A stretch of 22,249 bases of DNA from Ferruginibacter sp. (GTDB lineage: Bacteria > Bacteroidota > Bacteroidia > Chitinophagales > Chitinophagaceae), in contig JANXTN010000197.1 in assembly GCA_025352435.1 (NCBI GenBank), positions 1 through 22,249 of the forward strand, written 5' to 3'. The translations under genes were made by a program, and so were the position numbers. Positions within the stretch are counted from its first letter, which is position 1; each line of letters starts with the position of its first letter. Shown piece by piece: positions 9,001 through 17,027 of the stretch. The notes under the pieces are model-generated. The model did not search any database. It worked only from the letters and a program-made list of their open reading frames with translations, and was not told the origin of the DNA.

Positions 9001-12000
9001 GCGAATCGTTGTATGCTTGCGAATTTGCACCAAGTTTGGCGGCAGCATCGAGCTTTGTATTTATTAATGGAATCCTTATTTCATAATAATTATTTACAAA
9101 GTCTGTCCCCATTCTAAAAACTGCTGTGAGGTCTTTATCTTTTAATGGCGGGTTTGCCGTTTTTGACTGTTCGGCATGTATGTACATGGACATTTTTTTG
9201 AACTGTCTTAAATCTTTATTTCCAAAAGTTTGGAAAACGCCTTTTGCATCTCCTCTTTTTAAATCGCAAAATTGCAGCGTCATTGATTGTTCGTTCTGCA
9301 AAAGGTTTACACCATTGTTGCTCAATGTTTGCTGGCGCTGTATATCTCTTGGCGTGCGGTATGGTAAGGGAGATCTTGTATCATTTTCTTCAATGTTTAC
9401 AGCACCTACATTAAAAGCAGAGTTTGTAGCCACATTAAACATTCCTGTCGTATCTATCTGAAATTTGTAGCGTCTCCAAATATTTCTTGCTAATTGTAAT
9501 TGTGCAAAACGAACTACAGCAGTATCTGCAAAATCTGTCATAAACATTCTTATAAAACGGATAGATTTAAAATCCTGAATGTTGCCTATTTTTTTATCAT
9601 AACTGTTTACCGGAATTCTAAGCTGGTAAAAGGTCTCGTTTCTTGTAGTACCGTTTGGAAGATTTACAGCCACAACTTTTTTATCTACAATAAAGTTTTT
9701 ACCTATCTGCATTACAGGATCGGTGGACGGTTTTAAATCTAGTATGTACTGATAATATTCTTCTGTCTCGTTGAGGGTATTATCTCTGTTAAAATCTTCT
9801 GCATCGGGATACAATGTTGCGGCAGATGTAAATTGTCCGCCGTTATCTATCGGTGAATTTCCTTCAGGCGAATTGTAATTTTTATAACGTGCAAGTATAC
9901 CATCCGCGGCACTAAAACTGCTGTTTCTATAATGTTTGTAATCGTCACTAGATGGATCACGAAGTGCATTTTGATATGCAGGTGAATTGATACCAAAATT
10001 TGCAGCAAGTTTATCCAAATAGCTTTTTCGTCTTCTTACCTCTGCCGAATCACTCAACCCATCAAGCCCAATATCCTGGTACTTTCTATCATCGGGATTG
10101 TTACTAAAAGCATTTGTAACCTGCAACTGGTTTCTTGGTACACGTCCCCAAACCGTTTCATCCATTGGTGCAGGAGCATTGGGCGTAGAAATTCCATTTT
10201 CATAAAAACGTCTGCCGTCTTTTAAAATATCTTCCGAAATATTACCAAGGTTAAAATATAATTTGCCTCCAGCAGATGATGGATTGTTTATGAAAGGATC
10301 CTGTATCCATGCTTCTATAAATTCTATGTTGGCCGTTTCAAAATCTGTCTGATCAATATTGCGTTGCAGCCCACCCCATCTCTTTTGCGGGTTTAAAAAA
10401 TTGCCTTGTGCATTAATGGTTGCAGCACTATCGTCATAATTATAAGGCCCTCTTTCTTTGGGGTAATAAGCAACATCAAAAGTAACGAGCTGGCTTTCAC
10501 CAAAACCTGTTGTCTTTTGTGGGAAAATTTCCTTCTGATAAATTTGTCGCACCCTTGGATCGCTTAACAAATTGGCATCTGTAATGGGATTGTTACTTGC
10601 CCGGAGTTGTTGCAGAATTTGTTCAATTTGGTACCATGCTATTTTTGAACGGTTTTTACCATAATTTAAATTGTTGTTTAACCTTGCTTCCGGAAACAAT
10701 TCTATATTACTGTTACGTGGGGTAGCACCAACGGGCGTTGCAGATAATCCCCACGCCACCGCAGGAAATCTAAGATCGATTCCCGATTTGCTTCCTTCAA
10801 AATCATCAATATAAATTACGCCGTTTGCACCTTTACCAATCTGTGGCGCATGGCCGGGTTTAAGCATGGCACCTTCTACATAAGCATTTACAGTGGATGG
10901 AGCTTTGGTAGCATAAAAAGGAAGTTTATCCAGCAACTTAGTAAGCCTTGGTAAATCTTTTCTATAATTCACATCCAAGCCATACATGGCATTTCTTATT
11001 GGATCTTCACCCAAATTTACTTTTGTAAAAAAAGGTCTTTCGCTTAATCTTACAATGGTACCGCCAATTGAAAGCTGTTCTTTTGCAGTGTTTTTTAGCT
11101 GATAATCCAACCTTAACCCTAAAAAAGATTTTTGTTGTAAACCAAACGAAGCATTGTTTTCAAAATTTACCTGCACAGGCAAACCAGAATTTAAAATAGC
11201 GGGATTAATTATTTTGATAGTACCTAAATCGTAATTCACATCATAATCCACACCTTCCTGCAATGCACGCCCACCGGCACTTACAGATACTGAGCCTTTT
11301 GGAATATTGTAGCCGATACTGATATCGCCGGAGCCTGAAGTTTTTGCAGAGCCACGAAGTAGAAACCGGTTTAAATTTGGATACTGCTGTGCAACTGCTT
11401 TGATAGAATCGTATAAAGCATAAAATAAAGTGTCTGCCGCAGTTGATGGTACAGTGGTGTAAACCTGGGGTGCGAGATCTCTTCCAAACGGTTCAAGTAA
11501 AGGGAAAATTACCCGGCTGTATTGTGAGTTAACAGTAAAGTTTTCTATGTAATCAAATACACCATCCGGTTGCGGATCAAGTTGGCTGTTAAGCCTGTCT
11601 AAATTTATCAAAGAAATGATTGGAGCACCCTGATTTTTATTTCCAAAAGGTAAATAACGTTTTGCGCCCAGGCCCGGTTGTTCATACAACACATCCAGTT
11701 TAAAATCTTGTGGAGTTAATACACCATATCCTACAGAATATACATTCTTCATCATCAGTTTCCAGATAGGAAGATTTGTGCGCTGCGATGTAGCTTTTAA
11801 TAATTTTAAAAACAAAACTTTTTGTGTAGCAGTTGAACTATCCGGTGGTACATCTTCAGAAAATTCTCCTACCTGATAAATTTTTCCGTTAAAAGAATAT
11901 TGATAAGCTACACCTAAAACTTCATCGGTTTGTAAAGGTGAACTTAGTGATAAAGTTCCCAACTGACGATTGTACGTATAAGAAGTACTGTCTAGCTTTC

Positions 12001-13303
12001 TGGCAAAAGTTTTTTCAAAATCCTGAACAGGTTTCAGTTTTAAACTCAATAAATTATTATAAATGGTAGAAGAGTTTCTGGCATCCGGCAGGTTTCTTAT
12101 TTTGGTAAGCAAATCATTTGTGCCGTTCGTTGGTATTGGTTGGCCACTTAATACATTTATTGTATCAGCCTGTAAGTATGGATTTCTTTCCGCAAGGTCC
12201 ATCAATCCAACAATATCACGGGTTTCAGTGGTAATACCGTTTCGGTTTGTAACCCACACCTGCATTTTTAAAATTTGAATGGGGCTATTAATTGCCGGCG
12301 CATTTGCCATTATTCTGTTGTAGTTATCTCTAAAATATTGAGCTACTAAAAAGTGTCGATTTTCCTCATATTCATCGGCTTTAATTTCAAAAGTTTGAGA
12401 AGCAGAACCTCCCTGTAAATTTACATTTTGACGTTGCGATTTTTGATTTGCAAGTATGGTCGTTACATACAATCTTCCAAACTGCAGTTGCGTTTTTATA
12501 CCAAACAATTGTTGTGCTCCCGGTATCAAAGTTCCTTTAGATGCAAAACTTACCGAACCTGCTTCAAACCTCTTTATTATATCATCATTATTTCCGGTGT
12601 AATCGAGTTTTAGCTGATTATCAAGATTGAAATTTGCAAGTGTATTGTAATTAATGGGAAACTTAAGTTTGTCACCAATGTTTGCATTTACATTTAACTG
12701 TGCATTTAAATTAAAATCCAATCCGCCACTCTTCCGTGCTCTTTCAGGCAAAGTTGGATTGTCTATTCTCTGTCCCTGATAACCTGCAGTGATATCAACA
12801 TTTCCCTGTGGTGTAATTTCTATCTTGCCCGTACCGAACAAACGATTAAACAAATTGTCCGATAAGGACAGTTTTGGCTTTAATAATTTTCCTCTGTTAA
12901 GTAAGTTGGTTGTATTTGCCCTCTTTTGAAAATAAGCAATTTCGGATTTTCTGTTTTGTATAGCCCAGTATTCATCAAAGCTGTAGGTGGTAGGTGTACG
13001 ATAATACTTCTCACCAATTTTTTCATATACAGCGTACGTTCTTGTAATGGCATTGTAAACAACTGAATCTTTTACATTAGATGGATTGGGTAGGTAAAAT
13101 GTACCTCTGTTGCCGGAAGATATAGCATCTCCTCTGCTATCGTTAATAGGATAATGCAATGATGCAGGCGGAGGTGTATCCCTTACATTTTGATTTAATT
13201 GGAGGAGTGATTTATTGTTTTTGTTTTGAACCGAAAAAGCAAAAAGCAATGGCACACCTGCACACACCATTAGAGTGAAAAGTAATTTTCTTATAAGCAG
13301 CAT
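6014..13303 (-). CDS. sprA: SprA, outer-membrane translocon of the type IX secretion system
   Basis: A 2429-residue protein, close to the ~2400 residues of Flavobacterium johnsoniae SprA, which forms a giant 36-strand outer-membrane barrel through which type IX cargo leaves the periplasm and which is needed for gliding. A signal peptide occupies about residues 1-25. Family landmarks are the FNRLFGTGKIEITPQG segment (about 150-170), YIDDFEGS (about 830), WVNELRLSSLD followed by GGYAALARVDF (about 1507-1530), and SLSGNMHTKGFGTLEQR. The C-terminal third is a series of alternating amphipathic strands ending in GVQVRISLAQ, as expected for barrel strands. It lies 29 bp downstream of ruvA on the same strand, a neighbourhood seen in other Bacteroidota. 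No frameshift or internal stop is visible. The PKD protein and the S8 peptidase nearby carry sorting domains for this machine. Confidence 0.97.
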   Translation of the reverse strand: MLLIRKLLFTLMVCAGVPLLFAFSVQNKNNKSLLQLNQNVRDTPPPASLHYPINDSRGDAISSGNRGTFYLPNPSNVKDSVVYNAITRTYAVYEKIGEKYYRTPTTYSFDEYWAIQNRKSEIAYFQKRANTTNLLNRGKLLKPKLSLSDNLFNRLFGTGKIEITPQGNVDITAGYQGQRIDNPTLPERARKSGGLDFNLNAQLNVNANIGDKLKFPINYNTLANFNLDNQLKLDYTGNNDDIIKRFEAGSVSFASKGTLIPGAQQLFGIKTQLQFGRLYVTTILANQKSQRQNVNLQGGSASQTFEIKADEYEENRHFLVAQYFRDNYNRIMANAPAINSPIQILKMQVWVTNRNGITTETRDIVGLMDLAERNPYLQADTINVLSGQPIPTNGTNDLLTKIRNLPDARNSSTIYNNLLSLKLKPVQDFEKTFARKLDSTSYTYNRQLGTLSLSSPLQTDEVLGVAYQYSFNGKIYQVGEFSEDVPPDSSTATQKVLFLKLLKATSQRTNLPIWKLMMKNVYSVGYGVLTPQDFKLDVLYEQPGLGAKRYLPFGNKNQGAPIISLINLDRLNSQLDPQPDGVFDYIENFTVNSQYSRVIFPLLEPFGRDLAPQVYTTVPSTAADTLFYALYDSIKAVAQQYPNLNRFLLRGSAKTSGSGDISIGYNIPKGSVSVSAGGRALQEGVDYDVNYDLGTIKIINPAILNSGLPVQVNFENNASFGLQQKSFLGLRLDYQLKNTAKEQLSIGGTIVRLSERPFFTKVNLGEDPIRNAMYGLDVNYRKDLPRLTKLLDKLPFYATKAPSTVNAYVEGAMLKPGHAPQIGKGANGVIYIDDFEGSKSGIDLRFPAVAWGLSATPVGATPRNSNIELFPEARLNNNLNYGKNRSKIAWYQIEQILQQLRASNNPITDANLLSDPRVRQIYQKEIFPQKTTGFGESQLVTFDVAYYPKERGPYNYDDSAATINAQGNFLNPQKRWGGLQRNIDQTDFETANIEFIEAWIQDPFINNPSSAGGKLYFNLGNISEDILKDGRRFYENGISTPNAPAPMDETVWGRVPRNQLQVTNAFSNNPDDRKYQDIGLDGLSDSAEVRRRKSYLDKLAANFGINSPAYQNALRDPSSDDYKHYRNSSFSAADGILARYKNYNSPEGNSPIDNGGQFTSAATLYPDAEDFNRDNTLNETEEYYQYILDLKPSTDPVMQIGKNFIVDKKVVAVNLPNGTTRNETFYQLRIPVNSYDKKIGNIQDFKSIRFIRMFMTDFADTAVVRFAQLQLARNIWRRYKFQIDTTGMFNVATNSAFNVGAVNIEENDTRSPLPYRTPRDIQRQQTLSNNGVNLLQNEQSMTLQFCDLKRGDAKGVFQTFGNKDLRQFKKMSMYIHAEQSKTANPPLKDKDLTAVFRMGTDFVNNYYEIRIPLINTKLDAAAKLGANSQAYNDSLWNPANSLDLDLTQLTKIKQARNLSTTPLNAIYSVPQKNGQTYSVMGNPNLGEIKGMLIGVENTKTSLVACGEMWVNELRLSSLDENGGYAALARVDFTLADLGTLSLSGNMHTKGFGTLEQRVNERYRDNFYQFDVATNLELGKVLPKRAAMSIPVFASYSQSVSAPEYDPYDKDIKLKDKLKVVPSNQKDSIRKTAVDFTSTKTVNFTNVRKLKTNTKKPKIYDISNVDVSYSYLKTSSYNPLIEYNDVTRHRAALGYNFAPQPKYITPLKAIFKKTKTKWFDLLKDFNINYIPSQLSFRADLQRQFGVVKPRSLGGDKYQTPETYDKYFIFQRDYIVRWNLTRSILLDYTATNNSRIDEPAGRLNTKAKKDTLLTNLFKGGRNTLFYQTAAFSYTLPLAKIPALDFVTANVKYQAIYRWIGASRLAVNLGNFLENGQQKEATVQMDFTRLYQKSKFLRQLDVPNNIADREKWRKRYTKVTDSVTTKTGQKVLRTRRILDKSAVPYVSTPLKVFGKLFTSLKQVNLSAGETGSTRLPGYTDSTQYLGQNFKSMAPGFDFILGRQVDSNWLNRKAAKGLITKDSTFNYLFQQNFDQTFTGSATLEPVRDLNITLNIKKTFSKNYSETFKFVDTTGGFNKKFMHLTPYSTGGFDVSYIAFKTLFGKFDPNRVSETFKTFEANRAILSRRLGKSNPYTQQQPSGGLQADGYYYGYGKYAVDVLIPSFIAAYTGQNPENVFLIKQTDGRTKTNPFRSILPKPNWNISYNGLSKIKGLDKIFNSFNVTHAYNGSLSMNGFTSALLYQDVSRFGYPSFYDTVSKAFIPFFLVPNVSLQEQFSPLLGFDMQFTNQFQGKFEYAKSRTLSLSLYDYQLSEQRSTEFTVGAGYRKRGLQLLGGLKLPKFLGGGKKLENEINFRIDYRVRDNVTANSRLDQDNNFATGGSREITITPTVDYFLNNRVNLKFYFDQRKVKPYISSSAPTTNTRAGVQVRISLAQ

Positions 13304-13332
13304 TAAGATAATAAGTTAATGTAAATCTTGAC

Positions 13333-13920
13333 TCAAATTACTTTCAGGGCTTTTTTTATCAGGTCTTCTAATTTTAAAATTTCAGGTTCGGCAGTAAGTA
13401 TTTTTTTGACAGAAAGTTCAGCTTGTTTTTGGGCAATTCCAAGTGCAATCAATGCATTTACTGCATCTCTTTCTATATTGTTGACTGTTTTACTCCACGA
13501 TTGGCTGCTTGAGGAAGACTTATTTCCTACTTTATCTTTCAGTTCCAACACCAACCTTTCAGCAGTTTTTTTGCCAATGCCTTTTACACTTTCAATTAAT
13601 TTCAAATTGCCGGTGGAAATTGCAATTTCAACTTCTTCTGGTTTTAAGGAAGACAACATCATTCTGGCTGTGGCTGCACCCACTCCTGAAACACTGATCA
13701 ATAAAACAAACATATCTTTTTCCTCCTTCTCAAAAAAGCCGTACAACGTATGGGCATCTTCTTTAATCTGCAGATATGTAAAGAGTTTTCCTGCCGGCAA
13801 TGACTCAATAGCAGAATAAGTGTTTAATGTAATATTAACTTCATAACCTACACCATTAATATCTACATAAACCTGCGATGCATTTTTGTAACTGAAATCT
13901 CCTCTTAAATATGCATACAT
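13333..13920 (-). CDS. ruvA: Holliday junction branch migration protein RuvA
   Basis: RuvA binds four-way DNA junctions as a tetramer and positions the RuvB motor during recombinational repair. The 195-residue product fits the family length of about 190-205. The N-terminal OB fold is at 1-62, with INGVGYEV at 21-28 and the acidic-pin residues in KEDAH (Glu54, Asp55). Two helix-hairpin-helix motifs follow, SVSGVGAATA (76-85) and SVKGIGKKTA (111-120). A Ser-rich linker (about 134-143) leads to the C-terminal RuvB-binding domain (about 148-195), including ALGIAQKQAE. An upstream in-frame ATG at 13977 would add 19 residues. I chose the ATG at 13920 because MYAYLRG aligns with the conserved family start (M-I-A-x-L-x-G). 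It is first in a likely two-gene unit with sprA. Confidence 0.95.
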   Translation of the reverse strand: MYAYLRGDFSYKNASQVYVDINGVGYEVNITLNTYSAIESLPAGKLFTYLQIKEDAHTLYGFFEKEEKDMFVLLISVSGVGAATARMMLSSLKPEEVEIAISTGNLKLIESVKGIGKKTAERLVLELKDKVGNKSSSSSQSWSKTVNNIERDAVNALIALGIAQKQAELSVKKILTAEPEILKLEDLIKKALKVI

Positions 13921-14048
13921 AGCTTTCTTAGTCTGACAATTAACGAAAATAATGCATTTTATTGTTACAGAAGGCAAAAATTACTTCACAATGATTTCAA
14001 TTATATTTACCAATAATATTATCAAACGCTAAAAAAATTATTGAAGGA
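13921..14048. promoter_or_regulatory. Divergent intergenic region between ruvA and fabH
   Basis: A 128-bp AT-rich gap that must carry promoters for both the leftward ruvA-sprA unit and rightward fabH. On the plus strand TATATTTA (14002-14009) resembles the Bacteroidota -7 box TAnnTTTG, 39 bp before the fabH ATG, but I see no convincing -33 partner. On the minus strand TAATTTTTG (complement of about 13974-13982) is a near match for ruvA. A GAAGGA directly abuts the fabH start, too close to act as a standard ribosome binding site. Individual elements are low confidence. Confidence 0.4.
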
Positions 14049-15038
14049 ATGGATAAAATTACTGCTGCTATAACTTGTGTGGGTGGATATGTGCCTGAAT
14101 ACAGACTTACCAATAAGATTTTAGAAACAATGATCGATACTAACGATGAGTGGATCAAATCCCGTACAGGAATAAGTGAGCGGCGCATTTTAAGGGGAGA
14201 AGGTTTGGCGTCGAGCGATATGGGTGCGGAAGCGGTGAAAAATATTCTTGAAAAAAAAGGTATCTCTCCGGACGAAATAGATTGTGTGATATGCGCAACA
14301 GTTACACCTGACATGCTTTTTCCTTCCACCGCCAATATCATCTGCGATAAAGTTGGTATAAAAAATGCGTTCAGTTACGATATAAATGCAGCTTGTTCAG
14401 GTTTTCTGTTTTCCGTTACTACTGCTGCAAGTTTAATTGAAAGTGGGCGGTACAAAAAAATTATTGTAGTAGGGTCAGATAAAATGAGCAGTATTGTAGA
14501 TTATACGGACCGAACCACCTGCATATTATTTGGGGACGGTGCTGGTGCAGTTTTATTGGAAGTTTCTACTGATGAAAATGGTATAAAAGACAGTATACTA
14601 AAAACTGATGGTGCGGGTAAGCCGTTTTTGCATATGAAGGCCGGCGGTTCTTTCAAGCCTTCCACAGTAGAGACTGTATTAGCAAAAGAGCATTATGTAT
14701 ACCAGGAAGGACAAACAGTTTTTAAATTTGCAGTGAAGGGCATGGCGGATGTGAGTTATGATTTGATGCAACGCAATAATCTGACAGGAGATGATATTGC
14801 CTGGCTGGTACCGCATCAGGCCAATTTGAGAATAATAGAAGCTACGGCCAACAGAATGGGATTGGCAAAAGAAAAGATAATGATCAACATTGAAAAATAT
14901 GGCAATACTACTGCTGCAACCATTCCCCTTTGTTTATGGGACTGGGAAGATAAACTGAAAAAAGGCGATAACCTTATTCTGGCAGCATTTGGAGGTGGAT
15001 TTACCTGGGGCGCCACACTGGTAAAATGGGCTTATTAA
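14049..15038 (+). CDS. fabH: 3-oxoacyl-ACP synthase III (KAS III, FabH)
   Basis: A 329-residue enzyme of the usual FabH length. It condenses an acyl-CoA primer with malonyl-ACP to start fatty acid synthesis. The catalytic triad is intact: Cys116 in NAACSGF, His256 in VPHQAN, and Asn286 in YGNTTAA. The N-terminal [11 protein letters not shown] (32-42) and FGDGAGA (161-167) are family hallmarks, as is the C-terminal GGGFTWGA. It stands alone: its neighbours are ruvA (divergent) and an S8 peptidase 27 bp downstream, not plsX, rpmF or other fab genes. It may therefore be a second copy with its own primer preference, but a sole FabH located outside a fab cluster is equally possible. Identity is certain at family level; the in vivo primer is unknown. 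Confidence 0.94.
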   Translation: MDKITAAITCVGGYVPEYRLTNKILETMIDTNDEWIKSRTGISERRILRGEGLASSDMGAEAVKNILEKKGISPDEIDCVICATVTPDMLFPSTANIICDKVGIKNAFSYDINAACSGFLFSVTTAASLIESGRYKKIIVVGSDKMSSIVDYTDRTTCILFGDGAGAVLLEVSTDENGIKDSILKTDGAGKPFLHMKAGGSFKPSTVETVLAKEHYVYQEGQTVFKFAVKGMADVSYDLMQRNNLTGDDIAWLVPHQANLRIIEATANRMGLAKEKIMINIEKYGNTTAATIPLCLWDWEDKLKKGDNLILAAFGGGFTWGATLVKWAY

Positions 15039-15065
15039 ATAGCTATCAGACAAATCAAATTTTCT

Positions 15066-17027
15066 ATGAAACCAATTATTATTCTAGTCGGGTGTTGTAT
15101 CCTAAATCTTACAACACATGCGCAAACGAGGTACATAATCAAATTTAAAGACAAAGGCACGAATCCTTTTTCAATTGCCAATCCTTCTCAATACCTTAGC
15201 CAACGTGCATTGCAGCGCAGAGCAAGATATAATATTTCAATCGACAGCCTGGATTTACCAGTAACTCCTAGGTATATTGATAGCGTAAAAACGGCAGGAA
15301 ATGTAACTGTTTTAAATGCATCAAAATGGTTGAACCAAGTAACAATAAAAACTACTGATCCTATAGCATTAGCGAAAATAAACAGTTATCCTTTTGTTAT
15401 GAGTAGTATGGCCGTTGCAGCAAGAATGAACGAAGAGTCTTTCCCTGTCAACAAGAAATTGGATACCCCAACAGATGTCCCTTTTATAACAAACCAAACA
15501 ATTTTTTCATCTCGTTTAATGGCAGATGTTTTTAACTACGGTGCCTCTCACGGACAGATTCACCTACACCAAGGTGAGTTTTTACATAACCATGGTTTTA
15601 AAGGCGAAGGAATGGAACTTGCAGTGTTAGATGCCGGTTTTTTTCACTATCAAACTTTACCCACGTTTGATAGCATCAGATTAAACAACCAGATTTTAAA
15701 CACTTATGATTTTGTGGCAAACGAATTCAGTGTAAATGAAGATGATAGCCATGGTATGAACTGCCTTAGTACAATAGCCGCCAACCTACCAGGCACTTTT
15801 GTGGGCACCGCACCAAAAGCAATTTTTTGCCTTTACAGAACAGAAGATGTGGCAAGCGAAACCAGAATTGAAGAACACAACTTAGCAGCGGGTTATGAAA
15901 AAGCTGATAGCATTGGCGTAGATATTTGTTCTGTGTCTTTAGGCTATACAACATTCGATTTTCCTTCTCAAAATTATACCTATGCCGATATGAATGGCAA
16001 TACCACCATGAGTGCTATAGCATCTGACATTGCAGCTAAAAAAGGAATGCTGCCTGTGATAGCGGCGGGTAATGAAGGAACAAGCGCTTGGCATTATATT
16101 TCAACCCCCGCAGATGCAGATAGTGTGATGGCTGTTGGAGCCGTGGATACTTTGGGTAATGTAGGAAATTTCAGTAGCTATGGTCCAAGCAGCAACGGAA
16201 GAATTAAACCGAATGTAGCAGCAACAGGAGTAAGAGCAGTAGTGGCCAGTCCAAGCACAGGTCTACCCGTTTTAAGCAACGGGACTTCCTTTGCGGCTCC
16301 TAATATGGCCGGTCTTACAACTTGTTTGTGGCAGGCATTTCCTGAAGTTAACAATATGGCTATTTTAGATGCCATGCAACGGGCATCGAATAAATTCACT
16401 GCACCCAATGATAGGGTCGGTTACGGTATACCGGATATGAAAAAGGCATTTGTTATTCTTTTAAGAAAATCTTTCTTACAACAATCTAATATTGCAGGTT
16501 GTATTGCAAACTTTCAGTTGACTGTAAAACAGGATAACAGTATGAATGTTATTATCGAAAGAAAACTGGCGAGTGAAGTCGTTTTTTCACCTCTCAAAAC
16601 CTTTGCAGGTATAGGAAATTTTACAAATAAAAATATCAGTTTTACCGATGATCTTTCTACCACAAGTGGTGGAAACACGAATTACAGAATCAGAATGGAT
16701 ATTGCTACAGATACCAGTTTTTATCTTGATTCGCTTTCTATAAATCCATCTCCAACATGCAACAACAAAAAAGAAAACAAAATTACAATTACCCCCAACC
16801 CTGTCACGGATATAGCAAATATTGCGATAAGCAGAACAACCGCAACTCAAATAAAAATTGTGATAGTTAATGCAGGTGGTAAAAGGGTTTATGCAACAAC
16901 ATTTGAACAATCTGCAAGTACTTTAATAAAACAAATAAACATGAAGAATATGGCTGCGGGTATTTATTTTATCTCAGTTTTGGGAGATGATAAAAAAATT
17001 ATTACTGAAAGAATTTTAAAAAGATAA
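15066..17027 (+). CDS. Secreted subtilisin-like S8 peptidase with type A type IX sorting domain
   Basis: A 653-residue exported protease. A signal peptide (1-19, cleaved near THA-Q) precedes a propeptide-like region (about 20-160) with the phrase YLSQRALQRRARY, common in Bacteroidota S8 peptidases. The catalytic triad is complete: Asp189 in VLDAG, His229 in DSHG, and Ser408 in NGTSFAAP, with the oxyanion Asn336 in AAGNEG. After a small beta domain (about 475-560), residues about 573-653 form a type A sorting domain: ITITPNPV, then GGKRVY, then AAGIYFISV, ending in a basic LKR. It should be exported through SprA and anchored at or released from the cell surface. It starts 27 bp after fabH, and its stop overlaps the converging RNA methyltransferase gene by 12 bp. 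Confidence 0.94.
   Translation: MKPIIILVGCCILNLTTHAQTRYIIKFKDKGTNPFSIANPSQYLSQRALQRRARYNISIDSLDLPVTPRYIDSVKTAGNVTVLNASKWLNQVTIKTTDPIALAKINSYPFVMSSMAVAARMNEESFPVNKKLDTPTDVPFITNQTIFSSRLMADVFNYGASHGQIHLHQGEFLHNHGFKGEGMELAVLDAGFFHYQTLPTFDSIRLNNQILNTYDFVANEFSVNEDDSHGMNCLSTIAANLPGTFVGTAPKAIFCLYRTEDVASETRIEEHNLAAGYEKADSIGVDICSVSLGYTTFDFPSQNYTYADMNGNTTMSAIASDIAAKKGMLPVIAAGNEGTSAWHYISTPADADSVMAVGAVDTLGNVGNFSSYGPSSNGRIKPNVAATGVRAVVASPSTGLPVLSNGTSFAAPNMAGLTTCLWQAFPEVNNMAILDAMQRASNKFTAPNDRVGYGIPDMKKAFVILLRKSFLQQSNIAGCIANFQLTVKQDNSMNVIIERKLASEVVFSPLKTFAGIGNFTNKNISFTDDLSTTSGGNTNYRIRMDIATDTSFYLDSLSINPSPTCNNKKENKITITPNPVTDIANIAISRTTATQIKIVIVNAGGKRVYATTFEQSASTLIKQINMKNMAAGIYFISVLGDDKKIITERILKR

Noticed and set aside
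7539..9736. Several 60-110-codon plus-strand open frames antisense to sprA
   Set aside because: They lie opposite a gene with strong SprA landmarks throughout, have biased compositions, and lack any motif.
13328..13819. 163-codon plus-strand open frame antisense to ruvA
   Set aside because: It lies almost wholly within ruvA, its composition is the low-complexity Ser/Phe/Leu type produced by antisense of a Lys/Glu-rich gene, and it matches no family.
13921..13977. Longer ruvA reading from the ATG at 13977, adding 19 residues
   Set aside because: The family start M-x-A-x-L-x-G aligns with the ATG at 13920; the extra residues do not resemble RuvA and would use up half of the divergent promoter gap.
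14043..14048. GAAGGA directly before the fabH ATG as a ribosome binding site
   Set aside because: It abuts the start codon, so the spacing needed for Shine-Dalgarno pairing is missing.
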